Assembly (NCBI GenBank): GCA_002104905.1
Contig: MCFE01000482.1
Location: 1-64,000 of the forward strand
DNA from: Basidiobolus meristosporus CBS 931.73
Lineage: Eukaryota > Basidiobolomycota > Basidiobolomycetes > Basidiobolales > Basidiobolaceae
Direction: 5' to 3'
DNA length: 64,000 bases
Positions 35,408 to 46,972 of this stretch are shown in pieces (within the stretch, counting starts at the first letter, position 1; each line of letters starts with the position of its first letter). The notes beneath the pieces were generated by a model. The model searched no databases and was not told where the DNA came from. It saw nothing but the letters and a program-made list of their open reading frames with translations. The translations under genes were made by a program, and so were the position numbers.

Positions 35408-36280
35408 CTCGTAGTGCCTTGGTCCGTAGTACGGTTGGAATACTCTGCCGTCCTCTCAAAAAGAACAAAACATCAAAATCCCCTCGGCTCCGCCATTTGA
35501 TTGTACATATTTGATTCATTTTATCCCCTCCCCCTTGCCCACTTCACCTTCACGCACGCAAGCTTACCACCACACATTGCAATCATCAAGTCCAGTTGTA
35601 ATTTGAAAGTGGCATTCTGTCACACTCCCCTAGCTATCTAAATTCCCTTTTGTCAAGTATAAATCATGGATTCAATTTGAAAACCCTGTTCATCATCAAG
35701 TGGAAAGGAGGGAGATCGATATTGGGCATCTTCAACCATGCACTCTAAAATGGGTCAGGTGTCGCCGAGGTGATCGACCACCCCTCTAAGAACAAAAACG
35801 CCGGCAGAAAAGCAACCAACTGTTTATGGCAATGGACACCTGATTGGGTTGACTTTCCAATGGACATTCCATCTATAGACTGGGCAATATAGAAGAAACC
35901 ACCCAAGTTGCGATTTTTTTTTCGAAATCCATATCAGCCAAGAGCATGACAAAACAAGCCATCCCCTGCTTCCTTCGACCACCGTGCAATCTAATTTTGG
36001 CCGCGAGGTGGTGATTAGCTGTTATTGGGTGACTTGATCGAATCCGGTGGAACTGTTCTCTTGGTGGACCTTCGACACCCCCGTCTGGTATCCAATGGGA
36101 CGTGGTTAACTTGGGTGGTTAGGAATAAGCAGATTGATTAAGATAGGCAAAATTTATTTACACGGATGGTGAGTACGAGGCAAAATTACAAGATGTACGT
36201 GAGATGCTTTGAAGGTCCTATTTCACAGGGCGGTATAATCTATTTCCTGGGCCGGTGCCGGATCAGGTGGACGCGGTGGA
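35408..36280. other. intergenic, no gene seen
   Basis: Convergent 3' flanks of two small genes. C/T-rich near 35520-35580; nothing else recognised. Confidence 0.5.
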
Positions 36281-36568
36281 TCATTTCCAGTACGAGGCGT
36301 CGACGCGCTTGCGAAGATAGGTGAGCATACCGTTGTAGCGCTGATGTAGTCGGCGGTGGTATTCTCGCACCCGAGCGTCCGTTTTGTGGTCGAAGGGTGG
36401 TTCCCGTTCCTCGTCTTCGAATTCCACCTCCCAGTCGGAGTCGCTGCACACACTTTCAGGTGGGGAGAGTGGGTCGTGATTGACGTGGTTGACATTGCTG
36501 AGCAGGAAGGACTTTTCGTCGAGGTGTCGGACGACTTCACCGAAAGATTCAGTCACGATCTCAATCAT
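36281..36568 (-). CDS. hypothetical acidic 95-aa protein
   Basis: One exon from ATG at 36568. The N-terminal helix is IEIVTESFGEVVRHLDEKSF, followed by an acidic stretch (SDSDWEVEFEDEEREPPF) and a basic, aromatic C-terminal helix (YHRRLHQRYNGMLTYLRKR). A TATA-like element (ATATAAATA on the minus strand, about 36630-36638) lies some 65 bp upstream, which supports a real gene. No family recognised. Confidence 0.5.
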   Translation of the reverse strand: MIEIVTESFGEVVRHLDEKSFLLSNVNHVNHDPLSPPESVCSDSDWEVEFEDEEREPPFDHKTDARVREYHRRLHQRYNGMLTYLRKRVDASYWK

Positions 36569-36629
36569 GTCGGAGAGTAAATGATGCAGCGGGGATGACG
36601 GGTGGTTCGGGAAGCTGTCCGTCGTATTT

Positions 36630-36638
36630 ATATTGGTG
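36630..36638 (-). promoter_or_regulatory. TATA-like box of the acidic small gene
   Basis: ATATAAATA on the minus strand about 65 bp before the ATG at 36568. Confidence 0.4.
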
Positions 36639-36639
36639 T

Positions 36640-37615
36640 CGCTCTCCAGGTCTTAAACCTTACTAGGAAATTCTTTATCAAGATTACGTGAATCATCAAG
36701 CACAAACTCCAAGCCGTGCTTCTATCTATATCCACCTCGTAATAGATTCCATAAATTAAATCTCGCCTGTCATCGCGGTTGATTGGCCTAATGCCACCTT
36801 GTTGGGATATAAATACTGGGGCCAATCAGAGGACTCCTTGTCAGGGATCGAAAGCAACCAGCATTGACTTGCCTGTAACGGGAGCTGTTTCAATGTGTGA
36901 CAGCTTAGGACATTTGCCAGACATCCCCCAAAGTCCGTTAAGCGTCTCGTTAACAGTGTGTGAAGTCACCCGTTGATAAGCGGTCCCCCAACTGATACAA
37001 GGATAGCCTCAAGTGGCGTTCGATCCCCGTCCGGCGGGTATTGGCCCGTACCGGATATATCGTGCGTGATGGTCGAGTTCGGATATAAACATGTTAATTA
37101 TTGCCATTAAGTTACATATTGTGTCCCCAGACGAAAATGGGAATCGTGCATGGATTGAACTTTCCTTTACTCAATCAGCATTCTTGCGTACTTTCCCAAA
37201 CTGTGACCCACGTCCCATCCACCGATAAGATTGCGTATGGGTGGGTGTGGACCAGGTATCCGGGGGTCCCACGGTCGATGATTGGGTGGGGGCTGTTTAG
37301 ATTTCTGGTTGCTTTAAGTGGAGTATCGAGCTGAATGGTCCATTCTGCTTAATTTATGCGGGTCGCGTTGTTACCACGTAGGTTGGTTTACGTTATGCCA
37401 AGTGGTTTACCTAATCAGAATAGGTTCGCGTTGTTTACCAGGTCATTGGGTGGACGAAATCAAATACCAACAGAATGGGATTATTGCATTGAACTTTGTT
37501 TGTTTATAGGCCATATACTCCCGTGTTGGAAGAAATTGAAAGTAATTTGTGACAGGGGGGTTGGGAAGAAAGCGTGTCGACAGTGGGTTTGAACGTTCTA
37601 TGAGGGGGAGAGGGT
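36640..37615. other. intergenic, no gene seen
   Basis: About 1 kb between the acidic small gene and the 3' end of PP1. A GTTCGATCCCC motif near 37018 recalls a tRNA T-loop, but no cloverleaf can be folded around it. Confidence 0.5.
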
Positions 37616-38942
<1,327 letters not shown>

Positions 38943-39651
38943 GGTTGCACAACAAGTATGTATATTTGTTTCTTGTTGTCACGTAAGTAGTTGAGCAAAC
39001 CAAATCGTTGAAGAACGTATGCTCTATCAAAAGAAGAAAACTCTCATTAACAAAGGAACCCGACTGAACTTGAAAGGCCGAAGCGATCCGGTACACTATG
39101 GATTGCTTGGGGGAAAGTGCAAACACACGCGCACCTCTTGGAAATAAGGTAATAAAGCAAAAGAAAACCACTCACACCAAAACTCAACTAGTACGGAGCA
39201 AAGGGCCAGAAAGCTTTCCTCTGGTGTTAAGAGCAACGATGTGCCGGTGGTGGGCGAATGAGAAGGGATGATTCTAGAAATGCTGATGAATTTGTTCCCC
39301 ATCCATGGTCCACCTTGACCAGGATTTTTTTCACGGATTTTTTCATCTGCTCTCCCTGTGCTGGCCAGCAATTTTTTTCGGACGTTTTGCAGAACCTGCT
39401 AATCCAAACAAACCACACACTCTACACAAACACAAACACAAACACAAACGCATACACATACACACCCACCCACACACTCGCGTACTCCTACACCATTCGT
39501 TCAAGCACGAGTCCACCATCCCATTCCTAACCCGCTCATATGAATAGAAATGATTCGAGATATTGTACAGAAACTTCTAATACTGGAATGATTTATTGGG
39601 AAGCTAAGAGGACAAGTCCAATCTCGTGTTAACCGTCGAGCGTAGAGATGA
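38943..39651. other. intergenic with CA-rich tract
   Basis: 5' flank of PP1 and 3' flank of eL29. It includes a low-complexity CA/ACAAAC tract at about 39412-39480. ORFs across the tract are compositional artefacts. Confidence 0.55.
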
Positions 39652-39840
39652 TTATTGTTGAGATTCCTTGGCAGCTCTAACGGCAGCTTGGGTACCCTTC
39701 TTGGCGAAACGCTGGTTACGAAGGAACTTGGGGTCAACACCGCGGAGGGAAGGGTGACGTTGGGCCTTGGGCTTCTTGATACCGTTGCGGTGAGCCTTGC
39801 GGTTTTGGTTGTGGTTGGTGTGGTTCTTGGACTTGGCCAT
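39652..39840 (-). CDS. RPL29: 60S ribosomal protein eL29
   Basis: 62 aa, complete: [20 protein letters not shown], then [20 protein letters not shown] and RNQRFAKKG. This is the small basic eL29 protein of the large subunit, near the peptide exit side. The coding part has no intron. A likely 5'-UTR intron lies at about 39850-39937 (GTAAGC donor, CTAG acceptor 9 nt before the ATG), a position often seen in fungal ribosomal protein genes. Confidence 0.97.
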   Translation of the reverse strand: MAKSKNHTNHNQNRKAHRNGIKKPKAQRHPSLRGVDPKFLRNQRFAKKGTQAAVRAAKESQQ

Positions 39841-39849
39841 TTTGCTTAG

Positions 39850-39937
39850 CTAGAGAACGGGTTGGATGATGAGTACGCGTGGAGGTTGGGATGGATGAAT
39901 CACAACCACCCGGATCGATGCATGGTCGTGAGCTTAC
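39850..39937 (-). other. RPL29: probable 5'-UTR intron of RPL29
   Basis: Minus strand: CCAG|GTAAGC donor and CTCTAG|C acceptor just before the ATG. Inferred from splice signals only. Confidence 0.45.
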
Positions 39938-40150
39938 CTGGACTGGAGTCGGTAGCGAAAAAGAAGGATCCCTTCGGTAAACGAGATATTTTTATTTTCC
40001 CCCGAGGATCCTGAAAAAAAGAATGCAGGGGGGGTTGGGGGAGTTGGTGATGATGGGTCAATGAAAATTTGGTCCGCTCTGTATTGATTCTTTATTGATT
40101 TTGGTTGGGTGGTGGGCTGGTCGGCTGGTCGGCTGGTCGGCTGGTCACCC

Positions 40151-41585
40151 TTAATTCTCTTGATCCCACCTGGATTGCCTGGTGTCGGACTGGTCTTCCC
40201 GGGCCGCACGTCGCGGACTGCTTTCTCTATGTTTACGCGAAGATCTGTCGCTTGGGCTGTAGGATCTACTGCGGCTACGGCGTCTGCCGGATCTCCGGTC
40301 ACGTCTTCGCTCCCGGCTGGGGCTTCTCTCAAGACGGTACTTGGGTGGGCTTTTGTTTCTCTCTTCCCTTCTCCTGTCGCGCGAGCCGCTCCGATTGCGT
40401 CTGGGTCGGTGGTCAGGGCTACGCCTTGCTCGATCTCGGCGGTCCCTGTCTTCCCGAGCAACCTAGGTAAGAATGCTTGGGTTTAGACATGATGTGCCAC
40501 CTCACCGGTTCATCCGCCGCGACCCCTACCTTTCTCTCTCTCTTCTCGCGTTCCCTGGTGCGATCGAGGTCCTCTCTGTCCCGTAGCTCCTTCTCCTTCC
40601 TCTCTCGAATCTGCTCCATGATCATCTCCTCCTCCGCCTGAAATCCATCCCCATTAGCAAACCAGGGCCATCTCCCTTACAACGTCGGGGCCTAACCCTA
40701 CCTTTTTCCTTCGCAGCTCCTCTTTTTTCTGTTCGAGGAATTCCCCGGGGATTCCACCGATGCTGTCCTGGGCACTGAGCAGGAGCTTCCACAGCTCCAG
40801 CACGAAGCCCTGCGTCTTGGACTCCAGGAACCCGGTCAGGTTGATCTGCATGCTCTTCGCGTCAAGGTCCTGTGAAGTGGAAGTGGAAGTGGCCAGGTCA
40901 GCTTATTGTCGTCGCCTACGTCTCGCCTCTATTGTGAAACCACTTACGTCCTGTTCCAACAGGCTAAACACGAAGTCTATCACCACCTCGTCCTCCATCC
41001 CGAGTATGCTGGTGACTCTGTTCGTGATCCAAGGTTTCATGACCGCCAGGTTTACCTTCTTGATGTCCACCTGAACGCCGGGGGGTGGGTGGCGGGAAAA
41101 GAAAAAAAAAGCCAAACGAATAGGTTATTACGAGGACAGGGGTATTCTTCGAGAGAACCAGAAAGTCTCAAGTACTCTAGCCGCACGAACGGGTGGAACT
41201 TGGTGGCGCAAGTCAAGGCCAAGGTCAAGGTCAAGGTCCGGTGGTGGTAAGAGGCAATTCCGAACCGACCCATACCCCACGATCAACCTTGTGGTGCACG
41301 GAATTTCGGGAAGGCAAGGTTCGAAAGCGTTTAGCGTCGACGAAGCTAAGAGTACCCAAGCGTTTTCGGGGGGAGGGACGAGCTTGTGCGCTTACCTTTT
41401 TTTTGAACTCCGGTGGGAAGCTCATCGACTTCAACAGCTTCTTCTCCTTGTTGCTGAACCGGCTATCCTGCTCGGCGCTGGTTCCCTAAACGACGGGGTG
41501 GTGGTGGTGGTGGGGTTAGCGTTCGGGTTTGGCTGAGTGGGTCTTGGTGAAACGGTCGTACTTTGAAAAATCCTGCGTCCCCCAT
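40151..41585 (-). CDS. SRRM1/SRm160-like PWI-domain splicing factor
   Basis: Six exons: 41585-41562, 41485-41396, 41070-40948, 40869-40702, 40637-40530, 40462-40151; 825 nt, 274 aa. Exons 1-2 give MGDAGFFK/GTSAEQDSRFSNKEKKLLKS, very like the N-terminus of animal SRRM1. The PWI domain follows (VNLAVMKPWITNRVTSILGM, then VVIDFVF and MQINLTGFLESKTQGFVLEL, then LLLSAQDSIGGIPGEF). A charged helix (EQIRERKEKELRDREDLD) leads to an RS-like C-terminus (RRRSRSRSYSPSDRSSRKHR). The PWI domain binds nucleic acid, and SRRM1 is a coactivator in the spliceosome and exon-junction complex. The RS tail is far shorter than in animals. First exon is only 24 nt. Confidence 0.9.
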
Positions 41586-42276
41586 GGTACGTTGTGAAGC
41601 GGTTTGTGACTACGGTGGAAGTTGAGGCCGAGGCTAAAGCTGCGCTTACGCTTACGCTTACGGTTACTGCTACGATGAGAGTAGGGTTGGGTTGTACGTG
41701 ATAAGGGTGGATTCGAGCCAGATGATATCCAAGAAAATCGGCCAAATCCCTGCGATCCAATCGTTACGTTGGATTAATCAGTATCCCGGGCTGGTTTTGG
41801 GTCCCATAACTCAGTATCCACCGAATCCCCTTTATAAACCTCCCTCCCGACACCAGGGGGTTCCCTTAAAAAGGGCCAGTGGCGAGTCAATGCCACGTAG
41901 CATGCATTGTGCACTACGCTGAATCGACATCAAGAGATTTTGCTGGCATAATTTTTTTAAATTGACGGCCTTCTGGCTTCGCTCTGAGCTAAGGCCGTCT
42001 TCACCACCAATCATCAGTAGGGCAGTGAGATGCAGTGAGGGATTAATTCGGTTGAACTTGCGGGAACCTACCCTACCGTTCCAACCTCTCGGATCGGGGA
42101 TTTCTCAGGTTGAGGTGATGTATGGGGATCTGATCTCGGGCATAAGGTGTCGTGGATTGCCAGCGCACAGAGCTTCGGAGAGTTCTCATCGTTGCGACAT
42201 GGTTCAATGGTATAAATGGCATGGTTGGCCCCTCTCATCCAAATAGTATTCTTCTTTCGGTCCAAACCCAACATTG
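41586..42276. other. divergent promoter region
   Basis: Between SRRM1 (minus) and the secreted repeat gene (plus). It contains the TATA box at 42211-42217. No extra gene supported. Confidence 0.5.
42211..42217 (+). promoter_or_regulatory. TATA box of the secreted repeat-protein gene
   Basis: TATAAAT about 60 bp before the ATG at 42277. Confidence 0.55.
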
Positions 42277-43365
42277 ATGAGATCTTCGGCTGCTTGCACC
42301 ATCCTCTACCTGTTAGTATCAGGCACCCAATGTCTGGCTGGTCCGGTCGATGTGAAAGCCCTGAAATCCCTGGGCCACACGAGGCTTCTGAGCCATCCAC
42401 GCCGTTGGCTGCAAACCCAATCCCACACGGTCTCCACGGCTGGCCAACCGTCGAGCAGCAAAAGATCCCATCCAAAGAAGAGAGATGTCCGCGGCGCGCG
42501 TAGAGCACCGAAAGTCAGCTCGACCGGCAAGGTGAAGTTCACCAGGGTCAATCACCACCTCCCCAGGAGGTCGAACCATCCCAACGCCCGTGGCTCCAAT
42601 AGGTTGCCTAGAAGAAACCTTCATCCCCACCTGGATTCGAAGGAAACCGGCAGCGTACAACGGTTGGCGCGGAGACTGGTGAACAACAGACTGGTGGGTA
42701 CCGATATCAAAGCATTGAAGCAGGGGAAAGCCCTCGACGCGAAAGTGAAAGCTCTCCAAGATGCCAACGAGAAGCCTGGTGTGGACGTTGCCGCACTTAT
42801 CAAGAGGCAGTTGGGCCCCAAGTTGGTCGATGCCAAAGTGGTGGCTCTAACGAATGGGAAAACCCTGGATGCCAAAGTCAAGGCCCTTCCGGATGACCAA
42901 GGTGAACCGGCGATTGACATCGACGCCCTTGTGAAGCGACAGTTGGTCGCCCCCATATCGGAGGGTAGCATGGATGGCTTGAGCGAGGAGGCCTCCGAGG
43001 CTAGGCCCGAGCCAATCCAGGGCGCGCCTTCCTTCGTGAAGCGGGGCCTAGGCGGTGACCTGAAGGACGGGAAGCTATTGAACGCAGATATCAAAGCCTT
43101 GAAGGACGCCACGGGGACGCACGCCGTCGACGTGGTCGCCATACTGAAGCGGGAAATCCAGGAGTTGCTTAGCACCGGTGCTAATGCTGACGAGGGCCTG
43201 GATCCCAAGATCGCTGATGGGGAGAGGCACCCCGATGCCCTGGTGAAGCGACTCCTGGGTGGCAACCTGCTCAGCTCCAGTATCGTGCGCTTGGGGGTTG
43301 GGAAGAGTTTATCGCTTAAGGTCAAGGCACTCAATGACCAGGTAAAGATCGATGCATCGCCTTAA
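42277..43365 (+). CDS. secreted repeat precursor with dibasic (Kex2-type) sites
   Basis: 362 aa, one exon, start MRSSAACTILYLLVSGTQC, a signal peptide likely cut after CLA. Residues 30-130 are basic and His/Arg/Pro-rich with several KKR, RR and PRR sites. From residue 132 the protein is built of imperfect repeats, each starting with a dibasic pair: RR132, KR176, KR220, KR255, KR291, KR324. The first two units are exactly 44 aa. The unit theme is LxxxKVxAL-xxGKxLDAKVKALxD-...-DVxALxKR. Repeats separated by KR/RR in a secretory protein are the pattern of Kex2-processed precursors (pheromones, RiPP precursors, repellents). No known family was recognised, and processing is inference. It lies at the edge of the right transposon nest. 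Confidence 0.72.
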   Translation: MRSSAACTILYLLVSGTQCLAGPVDVKALKSLGHTRLLSHPRRWLQTQSHTVSTAGQPSSSKRSHPKKRDVRGARRAPKVSSTGKVKFTRVNHHLPRRSNHPNARGSNRLPRRNLHPHLDSKETGSVQRLARRLVNNRLVGTDIKALKQGKALDAKVKALQDANEKPGVDVAALIKRQLGPKLVDAKVVALTNGKTLDAKVKALPDDQGEPAIDIDALVKRQLVAPISEGSMDGLSEEASEARPEPIQGAPSFVKRGLGGDLKDGKLLNADIKALKDATGTHAVDVVAILKREIQELLSTGANADEGLDPKIADGERHPDALVKRLLGGNLLSSSIVRLGVGKSLSLKVKALNDQVKIDASP

Positions 43366-43599
43366 AGGGCGACGCCAACCCGTTGCCAGGCGGTCAGGTC
43401 CAAGTATATGCTGTAGTGGTCACCGCCTCAGCAAAGATTCACCATATACACATGGATGGTTATTTAATAAATTATGCTGATTATGCGTGAGATGAAATCG
43501 TGTGACCGTGAACCGATCTGATTGCGATTTAGCCCTGGGTTTCCTGTCATCAATGTGGAACGTCAAGTATCCCTTGGCTTACATCCAAATATTTCCATT
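43366..43599. other. spacer at the right edge of the gene island
   Basis: 3' flank of the repeat-precursor gene (AATAAA near 43467) leading into old LTR sequence. No gene seen. Confidence 0.45.
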
Positions 43600-43867
43600 T
43601 GCTTCGTCATCCCGATTGTCACTTCGCTCTTTGTTGGGATTCTCTTGGAATATTTCCCCCCATGCCTGGTACCCACAACATCAGGATTCCCAAAGTTGCC
43701 CAAGAGCCCCCAAGACTTGCACACAGGCGCTTGATACCTTCCCTAACATATGTCACGTGCTGGCAAATGTATAACTCCCACTGTTACATCTGATCAATTG
43801 TTAAATGAGTCCACATTATCCACTGGCTCTCCCCGTCACTTCCAATGTCTCCAATACTCTCGCAGCA
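43600..43867 (+). repeat. old, diverged copia LTR relic
   Basis: Aligns by eye with the copia LTR over GGGATTCTCTTGGAATATTT, TGGTACCCA, CAAAGTTG, GACTTGCACACA and the end CACTTCCAATGTCTCCAATA. It ends in CTCTCGCAGCA instead of CTCTTACAACA. More C/G at many positions than the young LTRs. The 5' end is not clear and may start near 43540. Confidence 0.65.
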
Positions 43868-43948
43868 ATAATCACTTCCCACAGCTCTCTAGACATAGGG
43901 TGCTTTGCGAAGCTCCAGGCTACTTGCAGGCCTTTTTGATGTGCTGGG
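43868..43948. other. short unassigned spacer
   Basis: 81 bp between two LTRs with no recognised content. Confidence 0.4.
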
Positions 43949-44295
43949 TGTTGTAAGAGTTTTGGAGATATTGGAAGTGACTGGGAGAACAAGTAGGTTA
44001 TGTGGTTTTCAGGTGATGATTGATTCAATGTAAAGGTAATATTTACACTCTTACCTTGTCTTGGCAAAACAAACACATGCAATATGCTCAGAAAGGTCCC
44101 AGGAGCATGTGTGTAAAATCTTGGGATACTTGGGCAACTTGGAGATTTCTAATGTTCTGAATATCTCATGTTTTGGTGAGAATATTCAGGTAAATCCTAA
44201 CAATGAATTTGGTCAGTATTCTCTAAGATTTGTAGGTAATGCTATTGATGACTCAGTCAAGTGAATACTTACGTGCAATTAAAAGACTTGCAACA
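43949..44295 (-). repeat. copia 3' LTR (minus strand)
   Basis: 347 bp, TGTTGTAAGAG...CTTGCAACA on the plus strand, so on the minus strand it starts TGTTGCAAG. It is followed by the reverse polypurine tract CTCCCACTCAA (44296-44306) and the end of RNase H, so it is a 3' LTR. Confidence 0.88.
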
Positions 44296-44306
44296 CTCCC
44301 ACTCAA

Positions 44307-44648
44307 CTAGTTACTCATAGTAACTAGTCCTAATTGCTATCTGAGATATCTGGATTTGTCTCTAGTTAAAGATTTAATAAATTTGTCTGCAATCCTTTCA
44401 TCCATAGGACAGCAAGCTAAATTAACTAAGCTATTCTCTATAGTGTCATGTATGATATGATATCTGATATCTCTGTGCTCAGCCCTAGCATGAAGAGTTT
44501 GATTGCTATTTAATTGTACACATACTTGATTGTCTTGAAATAATGTAGTAAGTGCTATTTGACCTAAGCCCTTAAAAAGATTTATTGACCATATTGCTTG
44601 TTCTTTTGCCTCACATGCTGTCATATACTCTGCATATGTACTGGGAAC
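44307..44648 (-). pseudogene. copia RNase H C-terminal fragment
   Basis: Minus-strand frame with MTACEAKEQAIW, TLFQDNQVCVQL, HARAEHRDIRYH and RIADKFIKSL, a diverged version of the family C-terminus. Cut at 44648 by another LTR. Confidence 0.85.
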
Positions 44649-44892
44649 TGTGGCATGAGTCTTGGAGATGTTAGAAGTGATTGGGAGAACAAGTGGACTA
44701 GGTGGTTTTCATGTTAAGATTTATTCTATGCACAATTGGTGTTTATACTCTTACCTGCTCTTGGAAGACCAAGCCATATGAGTGTGCTTAGAAAGATCCC
44801 AAGAGCATGTGTGCAAATTTTGGTTCTGTTTGGGCAACTTTAAGAATCTGAATGAACTAGGTACCTGAAGTTTTGGTGAGAATATTGTAAAT
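44649..44892 (-). repeat. copia LTR fragment (minus strand)
   Basis: Begins TGTGGCATGAGTCTTGGAG (diverged TGTTGTAAGAG) and runs to about 44892, where it lacks about 100 bp of the LTR and meets the next LTR. Confidence 0.8.
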
Positions 44893-45239
44893 TCTGTAAG
44901 AGTTTTGGAGATACTGGAAGTGATATGGGAGGCCAAGTAGATGACATGGCTTTCACTTAATGATTTATTGAATGTAAAAGTAGTATTTATACTTTTACAT
45001 GGTCTGGCATAAAAAACATGCAGAGTGGGTTGCAAAAGGTCCCAAGAGCATGTGTGCAAAATTTGGGGCTGTTTGGACAACTTTGAGAATTTTCATGTTC
45101 TGGGTACCTGGTATTTGGTAAGAATATTCAAAGTAAATCCCAACAAGAAATTTGGTCAGTATTCCCAGGGATTTGAAGGTAATGATCTAAGTGACTAAGT
45201 TAAGTGAGCATTTAGGTGGAATCACAAATTTTTACAACA
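44893..45239 (-). repeat. copia LTR in inverted orientation before a plus-strand gag
   Basis: 347 bp on the minus strand (TTCTGTAAGAG...TTTTTACAACA on the plus strand). At 45240 it is followed by GTTATGAGCCC and plus-strand gag. In an intact element the LTR before gag has the opposite orientation. Confidence 0.85.
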
Positions 45240-45724
45240 GTTATGAGCCCTGAACTGTCACTCACTGCAATGCCTATTATTGCTATCACTGGAATTTTTC
45301 CCTCTGCTGAAAAGTTGGATGTATCTAACTACCAAGTGTGCAAGGTGAAGATGAAGATGCTGCTACAGGAAAGAGGCCTTTGGGATATGGTAATGTAGAA
45401 GAATGCCCTCCTAGAACTGTGGGAGAGTATGCTTTAAAGTACCAGAAGAAAAAACAAAGTGCCTTTAACTACCTTTGCCTCAATGTCAAAGACATATTGC
45501 TAATTCAATTCTCAAGAGCACAAATGGCAAGGAATGCCCAGGAAGGCATTAGAAGACACATATCAGCCATATTCACCTGCTAAGAAAATATATCTTAGAC
45601 AGTAATTCTTCACTTCCAAAATGCTGCCAGGAGAAGAAATGAAAGATCTAATTAACAAAATTACCCTGCTGGTTGATGAGATAGAATATATGGGCATTCC
45701 AACTGCTGATGAAGATGTGATAGT
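45240..45724 (+). pseudogene. plus-strand copia relic G: gag N-terminal part
   Basis: Starts with the primer-site sequence GTTATGAGCCC and gag codons (LSLTAMPIIAIT, then YQVCKVKMKMLLQERGLW), broken by TAG after VM and by frameshifts. It ends in codons for DEDVIV at 45724, where solo LTR F begins; gag resumes at 55776. Confidence 0.85.
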
Positions 45725-45907
45725 TGTTGTAAAAAACTTATAATTCCATCTAAATATTCATGTAACTTAGTCACATAGATCATTACCTTCAAATCCTAGA
45801 GAATACAGACCAAATTGCTTGTTAGAACTTACTTGGAATATTTACCCCAAACATGAAAATTCTCAAAGTTGTCCTAACAGCCCCAGACTTTGCCCGCATG
45901 TTCTTGA
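45725..45907 (+). repeat. solo copia LTR F, left part
   Basis: Starts TGTTGTAAAAAACTT and follows the LTR to ATGTTCTTGA, where the minus-strand element D/E interrupts it. It resumes at 55621. Flanked by ATAGT (45720-45724) and ATTGT (55776-55780), an imperfect 5-bp target duplication. Confidence 0.88.
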
Positions 45908-46255
45908 TGTTGTAAGAGTTTTGGAGATATTGGAAATGATTGGGAGAACAAGTAGAGCATGTGGTTTTCACTTAATGATTTATTGAATGTAAAGTAGTAT
46001 TTATACTTTTACATGGTCTTGGCATTACAAGCATATAGAATAGGCTAAGAAAGGCCCCAAGAGCATGAGTGCAAAGTGTGGGGCTGTTTAGACAGCTTTG
46101 AGAATTTTCATGTTCTGGGTACCTGGTATTTTGGTGAAGACATTCCAAGTAAATCCCAACAAGGAATTTGGTCAGTATTCTCTAGGATTTGAGGGTAATG
46201 ATCCAAGTGACTAAGTTAGGTGAATATTTAGGTGGAACTACAAACTTTTACAACA
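45908..46255 (-). repeat. 3' LTR of element D/E
   Basis: 348 bp (TGTTGTAAGAG...TTTTACAACA on the plus strand), next to the reverse polypurine tract CTCCCACTCAGC. Confidence 0.9.
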
Positions 46256-46266
46256 CTCCCACTCAG

Positions 46267-46614
46267 CTAAATGTTCATACTGACTAGTCCTAATTTTGAC
46301 CTAAGATATTCAAACTTGTCTCTAGCTAATGGTTTGGTAAATATGTCTGCAATCACTTCATCTGTAGGACAGTAAACTAAGCTAGCTAAGTTATTCTCTA
46401 TAGCTTCACGTATGAAATGATGTCTAATATCTATGTGCTTAGTTCTAGCATGAAAAGTTGGATTTCTACCTAATGGTATACATCCTTGATTTTCTTGAAA
46501 TAAAGTAATAGGTGTTTTTTGACATAGGCCTAAATCTGTAAAAAGCTTTCTTAGCCACATTGCTTCTTTTGTAGCTTCACAGGCTGCCATGTACTCTGCC
46601 TCTGTGGTAGAAAG
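46267..46614 (-). pseudogene. RNase H C-terminal fragment of element D/E
   Basis: Open minus-strand frame MAACEATKEAMWLRKLFTDL ... VIADIFTKPLARDKFEYLRS. It breaks off at 46614 at the STTEAEYM codons, where element C begins. Confidence 0.9.
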
Positions 46615-46972
46615 TGTTGTAAGAGTCTTGGAGATATTGGAAGTGATTGGGAGAACAAGTATATTATGTGGTTTTCACATGCTGAATTATTGAATGTAAA
46701 AGTAGTATTTATACCTTTACCTGGTCTTTGCATTACAAACATGTAGAATAGGTTAAGAAAGGTCCCAAGAGCATGTGTGCAAAGTTTGGGGGTGTTTAGA
46801 CAACTTTGAGAATTTCATGTTCTGGGTGCCTGGTATTTTGGTGACAATATTCCAAGTAAATCCAAACAAGGAATTTGGTCAGTATTTTCTAGGATTTGAG
46901 GGTAGTGATTTAAGTGACTAAGTTGGGTGAATATTTAGGTGGAGTTACAAACTTTACAACACTCCCACTCAG

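Noticed and set aside
37010-37060. GTTCGATCCCC, possible tRNA T-loop
   Set aside because: No matching T, D, anticodon and acceptor stems could be folded on either strand.
39412-39547. Two overlapping plus-strand ORFs with His/Lys/Thr repeats
   Set aside because: Produced by a CA-rich simple tract; no start context or conservation.
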